Positions 20,442 through 29,670 of a DNA stretch of 64,000 bases are shown here, in pieces. The DNA lies in assembly GCF_013282575.1 (NCBI RefSeq), contig NZ_JAAAYE010000003.1:124001-188000 (forward strand). The letters are read 5' to 3'. The number at the start of each line of letters is the position of its first letter. Position 1 is the stretch's first letter. Source of the DNA: Paraburkholderia sp. NMBU_R16 (GTDB lineage: Bacteria; Pseudomonadota; Gammaproteobacteria; Burkholderiales; Burkholderiaceae). The translations under genes and the position numbers were made by a program. The notes under the pieces are model-generated. The model was given only the letters and a program-made list of their open reading frames with translations. It ran no database searches and had not been told where the DNA came from.

Positions 20442-20553
20442 AGGGCGTGACCGCAGTAAGCGCGCCATGGCATCGCCCGCGACTAAGCTCACCGCTCGCA
20501 GCGCACGCGCGCGTGCGGCGCGGCGCGGCGGCGTCGATGCTGCTCCGTATAGC

Positions 20554-21231
20554 CTATTTGCGGTCGACGCCTTTCGCCACCGCCAAGCCATCGTCGGCGC
20601 TCGCGCCTTCGAGATGTGCGACATCGCCCCATTCGACGATCGAGGCGCGGCCGGCTTCGTCCCACTGCACACTATTGAGACTCGCATTGAGCAACGGATA
20701 GTCGCGCGGCGCATCGAGCGCCAGCCCGCGAGCACAGCGATAAACGCAATCGAGCACGCCACCGTGCGTCACGCAGACGATGCGGCCGTCCGGATGCTCG
20801 GCCGCGATTTGCGCGACGGCGTGCAGCACCCGGTGATAGAACACCCGCGGCGACTCGCCGCCTTCGGGCGCAAAGCCTGGATCGCGCGTCTGCCAGACCG
20901 CGTAGGCATCGGGATACCTGTCCGCGATCTCATCGCTGTTATGTCCTTGGAACACGCCGTAAGCGCGCTCGCGCAGCCCCGGTTGTAGCTTCAGCGACAA
21001 GCCGAGCGCGGCAACCGTCGGCTCGGCCGTTTGCCGCGCTCGCATCAAGTCGCTCGCATAGATGGCATCGACCCCGCGGCCGGCGCCGGCGTCGCGCGCC
21101 ATCCGCGCCGCAATTCGGCGGGCCTGCTCGAGCCCAGTCTCGTTCAGCGGGATATCGATGTGGCCCTGGATGCGCTTGATGCGATTCCAGTCCGTCTCGC
21201 CGTGGCGGATGAAAACGATGCGGGTTGGCAT
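20554..21231 (-). CDS. Histidine phosphatase family protein (GpmB-like)
   Basis: 225 residues. The phosphohistidine motif RHGETDWN sits at the N-terminus (MPTRIVFIRHG), with the second catalytic His in VCVTHGGVLDCVYR. Annotated in relatives as a phosphoglycerate mutase-type phosphatase; a cofactor-dependent mutase and a broad-range phosphatase cannot be told apart here. Lies upstream of nothing obvious; dtd follows on the same strand at higher coordinates, 49 bp away. Confidence 0.88.
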   Translation of the reverse strand: MPTRIVFIRHGETDWNRIKRIQGHIDIPLNETGLEQARRIAARMARDAGAGRGVDAIYASDLMRARQTAEPTVAALGLSLKLQPGLRERAYGVFQGHNSDEIADRYPDAYAVWQTRDPGFAPEGGESPRVFYHRVLHAVAQIAAEHPDGRIVCVTHGGVLDCVYRCARGLALDAPRDYPLLNASLNSVQWDEAGRASIVEWGDVAHLEGASADDGLAVAKGVDRK

Positions 21232-21280
21232 GATCGAATACGTATGGACGGTCAGGTCACGTCAGCCCGGACCGTTCGGA

Positions 21281-21739
21281 TCAGTTACGGGCGCGTAGCC
21301 AAAACGTGACGGGACCGTCGTTGACGAGCGAGACCTGCATCTCGGCTCCGAACTCGCCGGTTTCGACGAGCGGGTGACGGTCCCGCGCCGCAGCGACGAA
21401 ATAGTCGAACAAACGCCGCCCATCCTCGGGCGGCGCGGCAGGCGTGAAGCTCGGACGCAGGCCGCTGTCGGTATCGGCCGCCAGCGTGAATTGCGAAACG
21501 AGCAGCAACCCGCCGGCACGTCCGGCGCCATCGATATTCGAAAGCGGCAGATTCATTTTGCCGGCCGCATCGCCGAACACGCGATAGCCCAGCACCTTGG
21601 CGACGAGTTTGTCGGCCACGGCTTCGCTGTCGCCGCGCTCGGCGCACACGAGCGCGAGGAGTCCCGGGCCGATCTCCCCCGTGACGCGCGTGCCGACGCG
21701 CACTTGCGCCTGGCTCACCCGCTGGATCAAGGCGATCAC
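21281..21739 (-). CDS. dtd: D-aminoacyl-tRNA deacylase
   Basis: Removes D-amino acids mischarged onto tRNA. 152 residues. Both catalytic signatures are present: [13 protein letters not shown] and the C-terminal [12 protein letters not shown] start, supported by a strong GGAGGGGG site. Lies 12 bp from tyrS in the same direction, so likely one transcript; TyrRS is a known source of D-Tyr-tRNA. Confidence 0.94.
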   Translation of the reverse strand: MIALIQRVSQAQVRVGTRVTGEIGPGLLALVCAERGDSEAVADKLVAKVLGYRVFGDAAGKMNLPLSNIDGAGRAGGLLLVSQFTLAADTDSGLRPSFTPAAPPEDGRRLFDYFVAAARDRHPLVETGEFGAEMQVSLVNDGPVTFWLRARN

Positions 21740-21751
21740 GAGCCCCCTCCG

Positions 21752-22999
21752 TCAGGCGGTCAGCGTGATGCGCGCGAAGCGCCGCTTGCCGACCTGCACG
21801 ACATATTCGCCGGCATCGACCTTCAGCCCTTTATCCGTCACCGTCGTGCCGTCGACCTTGACGCCGGCTTGTTCGATGTTGCGCAGCGCCTCGCTCGTCG
21901 ACGGGACAAGGCCCGCCTGTTTGAGCAATTGGCCGATGCCGAGCGGCGCCCCGGCAAGCGTCACCGACGGGATGTCATCGGGCACGCCGCCGCGCGCGCG
22001 GTGATTGAAGTCCTCGAGCGCGCGCTCGGCGTCGGCCTGCGAATGAAAGCGCGCCACGATCTCCTGCGCGAGCAGCACTTTGAAGTCGCGCGGATTGCGG
22101 CCTTCCTGCGCTTCGCGGGCGAAGTGTGCAATCTCCTCGACGCTGCGAAACGACAACAGCTCGAAGTAGCGCCACATGAGCGTATCCGAGATGCTCATCA
22201 GCTTGCCGAACATGTCAGCGGGCTTCTCGCTGATGCCGACATAATTGTTCTTTGACTTCGACATCTTGTCGACGCCGTCCAGCCCCTCGAGCAGCGGCAT
22301 CGTCAGAATGCACTGCTGCTCTTGTCCATACTGCTTCTGCAACTCGCGGCCGACGAGCAGGTTGAACTTCTGATCCGTGCCGCCGAGCTCGAGATCGGCA
22401 TTCAGCGCGACCGAGTCGTAACCCTGCATCAACGGATAGAGGAACTCGTGGATGGAGATCGGCACCCCACCCTGGAACCGCTTCGTGAAGTCCTCGCGTT
22501 CGAGCATGCGCGCAACGGTATAGCGCGACGCCAGCTTGATCATGCCATCGGCACCGAGCGGCATTGACCACTCGCTGTTGAAGCGGATTTCCGTCTTGTC
22601 GCGATCGAGCACCAGCGCGGCCTGATCGAAATAAGTCTTCGCATTCGATTCGATCTGCTCGCGCGTGAGCGGCGGTCGCGTGGCGTTGCGCCCCGAAGGA
22701 TCGCCGATCAGCGAGGTGAAGTCGCCGATCAAAAAGATGACGGTATGCCCGAGATCCTGAAGCTGACGCATCTTGTTCAGCACGACCGTATGGCCGATAT
22801 GAATATCCGGTGCCGTCGGGTCGAGCCCGAGCTTGATGCGCAGCGGCTTGCCCGTCGCGGCACTTCGCGCCAGCTTCTGCACGAACTCCTCTTCGATCAG
22901 CAGTTCGTCGGCGCCGCGCTTGGCGACAGCCAGCGCGTGAAGGACCTCGTCCGTGACTGGAAACTTCGAGGCGGGTTGGGCAGTGGAGTCGGTGCTCAT
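21752..22999 (-). CDS. tyrS: Tyrosyl-tRNA synthetase
   Basis: 415 residues. Class I signatures: HIGH in [14 protein letters not shown] and [13 protein letters not shown]-terminal S4 RNA-binding domain spans roughly the last 65 residues ([16 protein letters not shown]). This is the TyrRS subclass with strict KMSKS. Start at MSTDSTAQ. Divergent from anmK, as in many beta-proteobacteria. Confidence 0.96.
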   Translation of the reverse strand: MSTDSTAQPASKFPVTDEVLHALAVAKRGADELLIEEEFVQKLARSAATGKPLRIKLGLDPTAPDIHIGHTVVLNKMRQLQDLGHTVIFLIGDFTSLIGDPSGRNATRPPLTREQIESNAKTYFDQAALVLDRDKTEIRFNSEWSMPLGADGMIKLASRYTVARMLEREDFTKRFQGGVPISIHEFLYPLMQGYDSVALNADLELGGTDQKFNLLVGRELQKQYGQEQQCILTMPLLEGLDGVDKMSKSKNNYVGISEKPADMFGKLMSISDTLMWRYFELLSFRSVEEIAHFAREAQEGRNPRDFKVLLAQEIVARFHSQADAERALEDFNHRARGGVPDDIPSVTLAGAPLGIGQLLKQAGLVPSTSEALRNIEQAGVKVDGTTVTDKGLKVDAGEYVVQVGKRRFARITLTA

Positions 23000-23190
23000 C
23001 GGAAAGTCGCGTGCTGGGACGTTGCAAAAGCGGTAATTGTCCCATATTCTCGGCGCGCGCCGCCCTCGCAACGCCGCTGAACGCAAGCGCGCCATTGCTT
23101 GGATAATGTCGGGGTTGCGGTGCCGTCTTGCGCCGCCTTGTACAGTCTTCCGGCCCGCGCCGGCCACCCCGAAACGACGAGGAGTTTTCC

Positions 23191-24339
23191 GTGCCCCGTA
23201 CCGCACCCTCCGCTCCCGGTGACGGCATTTACTTCGGCCTGATGTCCGGCACGAGCCTGGACGGCGTCGACGGCGTCGCCGTCAAATTCGCCGAAGGACG
23301 GCCGCCGACCGTGCTGGCCGACGCTTTCGTCGGGTTCGCCGACGGCCTGCGCGGCGCGCTCTTCGCGTTGCAGCAGCCCGGAGACAATGAGATCGAGCGC
23401 GAGGCGCTCGCCGCATCGGCGCTCGCCACCCGATACGCGGTGTGCTGTCACGAACTGCTGCGCTCCGCCAACCTGGCACCGTCGCGCGTGCGAGCCATCG
23501 GCGTGCACGGACAAACGGTGCGCCATATGATCGAAAAAGGCTATACGCGCCAGATCAATAATCCCGCCTTGCTCGCGGAAATGACGCACATCGACGTCGT
23601 GGCGGATTTCCGAAGCCGCGATGTGGCGGCTGGCGGCCAGGGCGCGCCGCTCGTGCCGGCCTTTCACGAGCAGATCTTCCGGTCCGCAGACGAGACCCGC
23701 GTGATCTGCAATCTCGGCGGGATCAGCAATATCACGATTCTTCCCGCCGACGCGGACACGGCTGTCCGGGGCTTCGACTGCGGGCCCGCGAACGTGCTGC
23801 TCGATGAATGGGCCAGCCGCCATCTGGGCACGCCGTACGACGAAGGCGGTCGATTCGCGGCAAGCGGCACGGTTGTCGAGCCGCTCTTGACCCGGTTGCT
23901 GGACGAGCCGTTTTTTGCATTGCCGCCACCCAAGAGCACGGGCCGCGATTTATTCAATGCGAGTTGGCTGGATGCGAAGTTAGCCGGTTTCTCCGGATTG
24001 GACCCGGCTGACGTGCAGGCCACGCTGGCCGCGTTGACGGCGACGACCGTCGTGCGGGAGGTCGAGCGGCATGCCGGCGGATGCGGCGCTATTTACGTCT
24101 GCGGAGGCGGAGCGCGCAATCCCGAACTGCTTCGAGCGTTCGAGACGGCATTGACGAAGAGTGGTACAAGCGGCGCATCGGTGAGAACCACCGACGAACT
24201 CGGCGTACCGCCCCACCACGTGGAAGCGCTCGCGTTCGCCTGGTTGGCGAAGCGGTGTATCGAGCGGGCGCCGGGAAATCTGCCCGCAGTGACGGGCGCA
24301 GCGGGCGAGCGCGTGCTAGGGGCGCTCTACCCGGCGTGA
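23191..24339 (+). CDS. anmK: Anhydro-N-acetylmuramic acid kinase
   Basis: Phosphorylates and opens 1,6-anhydro-MurNAc during cell-wall recycling, giving MurNAc-6-P. 382 residues. The phosphate-binding N-terminus [14 protein letters not shown] and [18 protein letters not shown] are typical. GTG start chosen because GAGGAG lies 7 bp upstream and no in-frame ATG is closer. Confidence 0.94.
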   Translation: MPRTAPSAPGDGIYFGLMSGTSLDGVDGVAVKFAEGRPPTVLADAFVGFADGLRGALFALQQPGDNEIEREALAASALATRYAVCCHELLRSANLAPSRVRAIGVHGQTVRHMIEKGYTRQINNPALLAEMTHIDVVADFRSRDVAAGGQGAPLVPAFHEQIFRSADETRVICNLGGISNITILPADADTAVRGFDCGPANVLLDEWASRHLGTPYDEGGRFAASGTVVEPLLTRLLDEPFFALPPPKSTGRDLFNASWLDAKLAGFSGLDPADVQATLAALTATTVVREVERHAGGCGAIYVCGGGARNPELLRAFETALTKSGTSGASVRTTDELGVPPHHVEALAFAWLAKRCIERAPGNLPAVTGAAGERVLGALYPA

Positions 24340-24361
24340 AGACCGGGACGGGGAACTTACG

Positions 24362-24727
24362 TTACGCCGAGAACGACGAGCCGCAGCCGCACGTGGTCGT
24401 GGCGTTCGGGTTCTTGATGACGAATTGCGCGCCGTTGATATCGTCCTTGTAGTCGATTTCAGCGCCGACGAGATACTGATAACTCATCGAATCGATCAGC
24501 AGTTGAACGCCCGCCTTGTTCATGACGGTGTCGTCTTCGTTGATCGTTTCGTCGAACGTGAAGCCGTATTGGAAGCCCGAGCATCCGCCGCCTTGCACGA
24601 AAACGCGCAATTTGAGGTCCGGATTGCCCTCTTCGTCGATCAATTGCTTCACTTTTTCAGCCGCCGCGTCCGTGAAGACGAAGGGGCCGGGCATTTCGGT
24701 CACGGGGGTTTCAGTGACGGCGGTCAT
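24362..24727 (-). CDS. erpA: Iron-sulfur cluster insertion protein ErpA
   Basis: A-type Fe-S carrier, 121 residues. The three cysteines are visible: one in [13 protein letters not shown] and two in the C-terminal CGCGSSF. In E. coli it supplies clusters to isoprenoid-synthesis enzymes. Located downstream of rpsI, separated by a terminator hairpin. Confidence 0.95.
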   Translation of the reverse strand: MTAVTETPVTEMPGPFVFTDAAAEKVKQLIDEEGNPDLKLRVFVQGGGCSGFQYGFTFDETINEDDTVMNKAGVQLLIDSMSYQYLVGAEIDYKDDINGAQFVIKNPNATTTCGCGSSFSA

Positions 24728-24848
24728 TCGAACTCTCCAAAAAAGCTGCTAAGCGCCATTGTAGGGCTCTTCGGAATATCGTGCTGTAAGTCCATGAATT
24801 CAATGGGTGCTTGCGTGAGACATTCCGTATGACGCCCCGGAAATGAAC

Positions 24849-24885
24849 AAAGCCGCCGGTGCGAACAGCAGCGGCGGCTTTTTTG
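24849..24885 (-). terminator. Terminator downstream of rplM-rpsI
   Basis: Stem AAAGCCGCCG/CGGCGGCTTT with an eleven-to-twelve-base loop, T-rich on both strands (TTTTTT on plus; GGCTTTGTT on minus). It lies 40-75 bp past the rpsI stop and separates the ribosomal operon from erpA. Confidence 0.75.
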
Positions 24886-24923
24886 CGGACCGCGCCAGCA
24901 TTGCGGCGCGGTACCGGCGCGTA

Positions 24924-25316
24924 TTAACGCTTCGAGAACTGCTTGCGGCGGCGTGCCTTGTGGAAGCCGACCTTCTTACGCTCGACTTCACGTGCATCGC
25001 GCGTCACGAAGCCGGCGCTCGACAGCGCGGGCTTCAGAGTCGCGTCGTAGTCCATCAGCGCACGCGTGATGCCGTGACGGACCGCGCCCGCTTGACCCGT
25101 CTCGCCGCCACCCGACACGTTGACCTTGATGTCGAACGTCGTGCCGTGGTTCGTGAGCTCGAGCGGCTGACGAACGATCATCAGCGACGTTTCGCGCGAG
25201 AAGTAATCAGCGATGGGCTTGCCGTTGACGACGATATCGCCCTTGCCCGCCTTGATGAAGACACGAGCGACGGCGCTCTTGCGGCGGCCCGTACCATAGT
25301 TCCAATTACCGATCAT
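24924..25316 (-). CDS. rpsI: 30S ribosomal protein S9
   Basis: 130 residues, N-terminus [19 protein letters not shown] and the invariant basic tail [11 protein letters not shown] that reaches the ribosomal P site. Second gene of rplM-rpsI, 11 bp after rplM. Confidence 0.97.
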   Translation of the reverse strand: MIGNWNYGTGRRKSAVARVFIKAGKGDIVVNGKPIADYFSRETSLMIVRQPLELTNHGTTFDIKVNVSGGGETGQAGAVRHGITRALMDYDATLKPALSSAGFVTRDAREVERKKVGFHKARRRKQFSKR

Positions 25317-25327
25317 GTGGGCTCCCC

Positions 25328-25756
25328 TTAGATCTCGAGCGCTTGCGGCTGCTGAGCCGTATGCGGATGCGTGGCTTCGGCGTAGACCTTCAGCTTCTTG
25401 ATCATTGCATAGCCAAGCGGGCCCTTCGGCAGCATGCCCTTGACCGCTTTCTCGAGCGCACGGCCCGGGAATCGCTCTTGCATCTTGCCGAACGTCGTTT
25501 CGTAGATACCGCCCGGGTAGCCCGAGTGGCGGTAGTACTTCTTGTCGGTGTTTTTGTTGCCCGTCACCTTCAGCTTGCCAGCGTTGATGACGATGATGAA
25601 ATCACCAGTGTCGACGTGCGGGGTGAATTCAGGCTTGTGCTTGCCGCGAAGACGGCGTGCCACTTCGCTGGCGACACGGCCGAGAACCTTATCCGTCGCG
25701 TCAATCACGTACCATTCGCGCTTTACCTCTTCGGCTTTCGCGGAAAATGTCTTCAT
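25328..25756 (-). CDS. rplM: 50S ribosomal protein L13
   Basis: 142 residues from [20 protein letters not shown], with [21 protein letters not shown] and the [20 protein letters not shown] block. First gene of the rplM-rpsI operon. Confidence 0.97.
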   Translation of the reverse strand: MKTFSAKAEEVKREWYVIDATDKVLGRVASEVARRLRGKHKPEFTPHVDTGDFIIVINAGKLKVTGNKNTDKKYYRHSGYPGGIYETTFGKMQERFPGRALEKAVKGMLPKGPLGYAMIKKLKVYAEATHPHTAQQPQALEI

Positions 25757-25904
25757 GATCGATCCAAAATTGTGACCTGCCCTTGCTTTCATTCCTGCTT
25801 GGATAGTTGCGTATCGAGACGCGGCGCAGGCTCTCCCTGTTCTTCTCCCGCGGGCATGGATGCGGAAAAGCCCTGAATTATAAAGGAATTCAAGGCGACA
25901 CGTC

Positions 25905-26000
25905 AAAAAAAAGCCCGAACACTTGGCTCGGGCTTAATCCACCTAAGGAGGAGGGTGGAGGAGACATGCGGAGATTGCCGAACAAGCACGGCAACCAATG
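25905..26000 (-). ncRNA. Candidate small RNA with looped anti-Shine-Dalgarno sequence
   Basis: About 96 nt, read on the minus strand. It begins near 26000 after a strong promoter and ends in a Rho-independent terminator. Three hairpins: TTGCCG/CGGCAA (25975-25994), TCCACC/GGTGGA (25938-25959) with loop CUCCUCCUUA, and the terminator AAGCCCGA/TCGGGCTT (25911-25935) followed by eight U. The middle loop is complementary to Shine-Dalgarno sequences, a hallmark of trans-acting sRNAs that block ribosome sites. No ORF with a start fits. I cannot name the family. Confidence 0.7.
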
Positions 26001-26006
26001 AGTCGT

Positions 26007-26035
26007 ATTGTACAGAGGATCGTCCCATCGCGCAA
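26007..26035 (-). promoter_or_regulatory. Sigma-70 promoter of the small RNA
   Basis: On the minus strand TTGCGC (26030-26035), a 17-bp spacer and TACAAT (26007-26012). It is one of the best-formed promoters in the window, and it points at a 96-nt transcript, not at rplM. Confidence 0.7.
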
Positions 26036-26168
26036 GAAAATTTGCATGGCGAAATCGCATCTCACAATACGATATATCGATAGCACGGGCGGTGAGATTC
26101 CGCGGGGAGCGGCCGCGTTCGGGCGAGGCTACAATGCGCTCTTCTTTTGACTGCGCGGGAGCCTGGAC

Positions 26169-26591
26169 ATGGAATGCAAAGTGAGCTGGATGGGGCCTGA
26201 CGGCATGGCGTTCGCCGCCGAGACCGGCAGTGGGCATCTGGCCATGATGGACGGCGCCCCCGAGGGCGGCGGCCGCAATCTCGCCCCGCGGCCGATGGAA
26301 ATGGTCCTGCTCGGCACGGGCGGCTGCACGGCCTATGACGTCGTCATGATCTTGAAAAAGAGCCGTCAGGAGATCGCCGGATGCTCGGTGACGCTGAAGG
26401 CGGAGCGTGCGAGCGTCGATCCGAAGGTCTTCACGAGCATTCACTTCCACTTCACCGTGACCGGGAAGAATCTGAATCCGGCCACGGTCGAGCGAGCCAT
26501 CAACCTCTCGCACGACAAGTACTGCTCGGCGTCGATCATGCTCGCGAAGACGGCCGAATTGACGCACTCCTTCGAGATCGTGGAACAGTAA
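26169..26591 (+). CDS. OsmC-family protein (YhfA-like)
   Basis: 140 residues of the OsmC/Ohr fold. MLIGTGGCTAYDVV-type helix (LLGTGGCTAYDVVMILKK) carries the first conserved Cys, and HDKYCSASIMLAKTAEL the second, which are the peroxidatic pair in active members. Its length and the HDKYCS block match the YhfA branch, whose role is undefined. TACAAT at 26130-26135 and GGGAG at 26158-26162 support the start. Confidence 0.88.
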   Translation: MECKVSWMGPDGMAFAAETGSGHLAMMDGAPEGGGRNLAPRPMEMVLLGTGGCTAYDVVMILKKSRQEIAGCSVTLKAERASVDPKVFTSIHFHFTVTGKNLNPATVERAINLSHDKYCSASIMLAKTAELTHSFEIVEQ

Positions 26592-26698
26592 GGACCATCG
26601 CGTCATTCCGCCTTATTTAGCGGCGCGCGAACGCACTGAGCTCGGCCGACAGGCAAGTTTCGATCCTTCGAGTCGGTTTTCAGGCCAAGGGGATATAG

Positions 26699-27235
26699 GC
26701 CGGCTCATCTTCGCGAGGACCCTCCTTGAATCCCAACATCGATCTGATCGGCGTGCCGGGCGGCCGGCACCTGAGCCGGCGCATCTTGTTCTCGCCGACG
26801 ACGGGTGAGGAATTCGATTCAACCGGCCAGGTATTCACCGAGATGCAGCCCGGGTCGTATCTGTTCATGGATTCGGACTACCTGCAAGCATTGAGCGACC
26901 CGTTGCACCCCGCACCCTTCGAGACGTCTTTATTCGTGCAAAGTACGGTCGTCAGCGTCAACGCAGCGGGCTGGGTAACCGTCGATGCCGGCATCAAAAG
27001 CTTCGCGACGGATAGCGGCAAGCCCACCGTGGCGCGGGGCATCGACGGGCCGTCGACCTATGAATTCTTCGGCGACGAGCACGGCAAGCTGGTCGTCGAC
27101 GAAGCCCATCGACCGGCACTCGGCGAACGCGTCGAATTCATCACTTCGCATTGCGATCCGACCGTCAATCTCTACCGCCACTATCATGTCGTCGATAGCG
27201 ACGCGCTCGTCGCAATATGGCCGATCGACGCGTAG
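26699..27235 (+). pseudogene. C-terminal remnant of a DSD1-family PLP enzyme (D-serine dehydratase / D-threonine aldolase-like)
   Basis: The translation carries only the C-terminal beta-barrel domain of the family: TEMQPGSYLFMDSDYL, VTVDAGIKSFATDSGKP and HCDPTVNLYRHYHVV, where the His and Cys of HCDPT bind zinc. The N-terminal PLP barrel with its Schiff-base lysine is absent. The frame opens directly after a TAG at 26696 with no ATG; TTG at 26726 is the first possible start. Full-length relatives have roughly 370-400 residues, against about 170 here. I read it as a truncated gene. Confidence 0.75.
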
Positions 27236-27431
27236 CCCCCCTTAAGCCCCGCCCCGAAATACGACAGTCCGAAGGTGTCGGGCATGCCCGGTCCTCACCA
27301 CAGCGGTCCACGAAACCATCGAATTCAGACCGAACTCCCCGGGAGACATCATAGACTGTGCTGCTCATCAAGCTATGATCGCGATGCGTGCGTGCCCCAA
27401 GGGTCACGGAGCCCCCAGTCAAGGACAAGTG

Positions 27432-27650
27432 TCACCGTTCCGCGCGGCGTGCGCCGTCAGTCAGGCGCCGGACTTCTCGGCGCAGTCGCCGGTTTTCCGT
27501 GAACAACGCGACGAACACGATGACGCCCAAAATCAACGAACTCCACTCCCCCGCGGCATGCCCAAAGGCCCATGCCAGCGACGCCAGAATCAACGACACA
27601 AGGAGTAGCAACGTGCGGTCTTTCCACCACTCAGCCGAACCGAACTTCAT
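27432..27650 (-). CDS. Small two-helix membrane protein, possible immunity partner
   Basis: 72 residues from MKFGSAEWWKDRT. Two hydrophobic segments (LLLLVSLILASLAWAFGHAA and SSLILGVIVFVALF) are followed by a charged tail with many Arg. The ATG at 27650 lies two bases after the stop of the upstream gene and is preceded by GAGGT, so the two genes are co-translated. No family recognised. Its size, membrane topology and tight linkage to a small unknown protein recall immunity proteins, but this is inference only. Confidence 0.6.
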   Translation of the reverse strand: MKFGSAEWWKDRTLLLLVSLILASLAWAFGHAAGEWSSLILGVIVFVALFTENRRLRREVRRLTDGARRAER

Positions 27651-27652
27651 AG

Positions 27653-28138
27653 TTACCTCGCTGTGGCTGAAACGCGCGAATCGCAGACGAGCGCCGCATG
27701 CGCATACGCTAGGCGGCCGGGCGCGCTTTGATTGAAAATTTCGGGATGGCACTGTATATGGTGATACAACTGCGGCGAAACACGTATGCCGGTATCCCCC
27801 CGAAAGCGTAGCACCGCGCGCCCGTTGTTTGCCGGAGAGGGCCCGCAACTCGTGTATTTGCCCATGGCGACCATTGCGCTGCCGATGGCCGCACCCGCGT
27901 AGTAAGAGGCATAAATTGCCCCTCCGACCAACAGCTTTTCGGGCAACGTCGTGGCGCCCACCAGTTCCGCAAGCGTCGCCCCCTTACCAAGCTTATCGAC
28001 GGCTGCCACTAGCGCGCCGAGTTTGGTGAGTATCGTCACCTGAGTGCCGTACCAACTCGCCGGCACATCCAGGCCAAGCGCTTCCATATTCGTCTTGTAG
28101 GCGAGGAAAAAACCGGCCGCACCACATTGCATTGGCAT
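27653..28138 (-). CDS. Hypothetical small protein with hydrophobic Gly/Ala segment, possible toxin
   Basis: 161 residues from MPMQCGAAGFFLAYKTNM. The centre has a Gly/Ala-rich hydrophobic stretch (LLVGGAIYASYYAGAAIGSA) that could insert in membranes; the C-terminal third is hydrophilic with YHHIQCHPEIFNQ and four cysteines overall. It resembles small proteins of unknown function found in several copies in Burkholderia-group genomes; I cannot assign a family. Start chosen for the GAGAGA 7 bp upstream; a TAAAAT box lies at 28192-28197. Base composition is visibly less GC-rich than the neighbours. Forms a two-gene unit with the downstream membrane protein. Confidence 0.55.
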   Translation of the reverse strand: MPMQCGAAGFFLAYKTNMEALGLDVPASWYGTQVTILTKLGALVAAVDKLGKGATLAELVGATTLPEKLLVGGAIYASYYAGAAIGSAMVAMGKYTSCGPSPANNGRAVLRFRGDTGIRVSPQLYHHIQCHPEIFNQSAPGRLAYAHAALVCDSRVSATAR

Positions 28139-28283
28139 AGGAAGTCTCTCAGGAAATGTTGTTATTGGTAAGCCCGCACGGGACTTGCCGCATTTTACAC
28201 GCGGGCTTTTCATCCGCGGCATCAGAGGAGGTCCAAGTGACCGTCGGGACTTACATCCGCAGGAAGGTGCTCACTCTGGCGTA

Positions 28284-28320
28284 AAAAGAAAAAGGCGGCA
28301 CCCTGACAACGGGTGCCGCC
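28284..28320 (-). terminator. Rho-independent terminator of rnpB
   Basis: On the minus strand GGCGGCACCC/GGGTGCCGCC, a 10-bp perfect stem with a 7-base loop, followed by TTTTTCTTTTT. It begins about 15 bp past the 3' end of rnpB. Confidence 0.9.
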
Positions 28321-28334
28321 CTTCGCGTCAATCG

Positions 28335-28755
<421 letters not shown>

Positions 28756-28764
28756 CCGGGAAGT

Positions 28765-29628
28765 TTAGCACGCGGGGGACTGCCGATCCGCGCGACGCCC
28801 GCGGCGAAAGACGCACTCGTCGTCGTAAAACGCCGGCTTCGCATTGGCCGGCCACCACCCCGGCACGCCGAGGACCGGTAGCGGAGCGAACAGGCGGCTG
28901 GAAAGCGGCGCCTCGGCGAGCGCATCGGCCACCGTCGCGTCGAGCCACTCGGTCTGCCGCGCCGCGGTCCACGAAAAATAGGCCTCGGGAGCGTCGACGA
29001 TCCAGGCGTGAGCCGTACAGCCCTTGTAGGGCGCAATCAGTTTTTCCTGAAGCGCATGGCCAAACAGGCGCACCGCGCAGCGCTGGCCCCATGCCGTACG
29101 ACCGGTCACGAACAGCCGCCGCCAATCGAATCCGGTGAGCGCATCCCGAAGCTCGGTGTCGGCCACGACGAACAGCGCGGCGTTCTCGTCGAAAAGCGTC
29201 AGTGCGTCGCGTTCGGGCCCGCGCCTGGCATTCACGCCGTCGCGCGCAATGATCCGCGCCTGTCGCGCGTTGAGCGTGGCCTTCACGCGCGGATACGTGA
29301 ACCACATCAGTGCATTGAAGAAGTCGTGCAGATTGTCGCGCGTCGGAACGCGGCCGGTCGCCGCGATATGCGCTTCGTATGCACTCCCCGGCGGTAAATC
29401 TGCCTGAGCGATGAACGTAAGCGCCTCGCCCCGCCCCGTTCGATGGCCGGCTGCGGCGGCGTCGTCCCGCAGCGCCGCGAGATAGGCCTCCGGGCGCTCG
29501 ATCGCCACGCGCTGCCAGCGCGCGCCGCGTTCGGCGCAGGGTGCAAGCCATGGCGCCGCCCAATCGATGCGGTCGAAGCCCGCGAATGCGGGTGCGCTCG
29601 GCGCGACGCCCTTCGCGAGCAGGCTCAT
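28765..29628 (-). CDS. DUF3025 domain-containing protein
   Basis: 287 residues of a proteobacterial family of unknown function. Recognised by DNLHDFFNALMWFTYPRVKATLNARQ-like spacing (DNLHDFFNALMWFTYPRVK), RDALTLFDENAALFVV, LFGHALQEKLIAPYKG and the C-terminal LPVLGVPGWWPAN. No catalytic motif is evident. The TAA stop lies ten bases before the rnpB 5' end. In Burkholderia relatives the gene also sits beside rnpB. Confidence 0.85.
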   Translation of the reverse strand: MSLLAKGVAPSAPAFAGFDRIDWAAPWLAPCAERGARWQRVAIERPEAYLAALRDDAAAAGHRTGRGEALTFIAQADLPPGSAYEAHIAATGRVPTRDNLHDFFNALMWFTYPRVKATLNARQARIIARDGVNARRGPERDALTLFDENAALFVVADTELRDALTGFDWRRLFVTGRTAWGQRCAVRLFGHALQEKLIAPYKGCTAHAWIVDAPEAYFSWTAARQTEWLDATVADALAEAPLSSRLFAPLPVLGVPGWWPANAKPAFYDDECVFRRGRRADRQSPAC

Positions 29629-29670
29629 CCCGGGATCATCGACGAGTCGTCATTCGAGCGCCGGCCAAGC

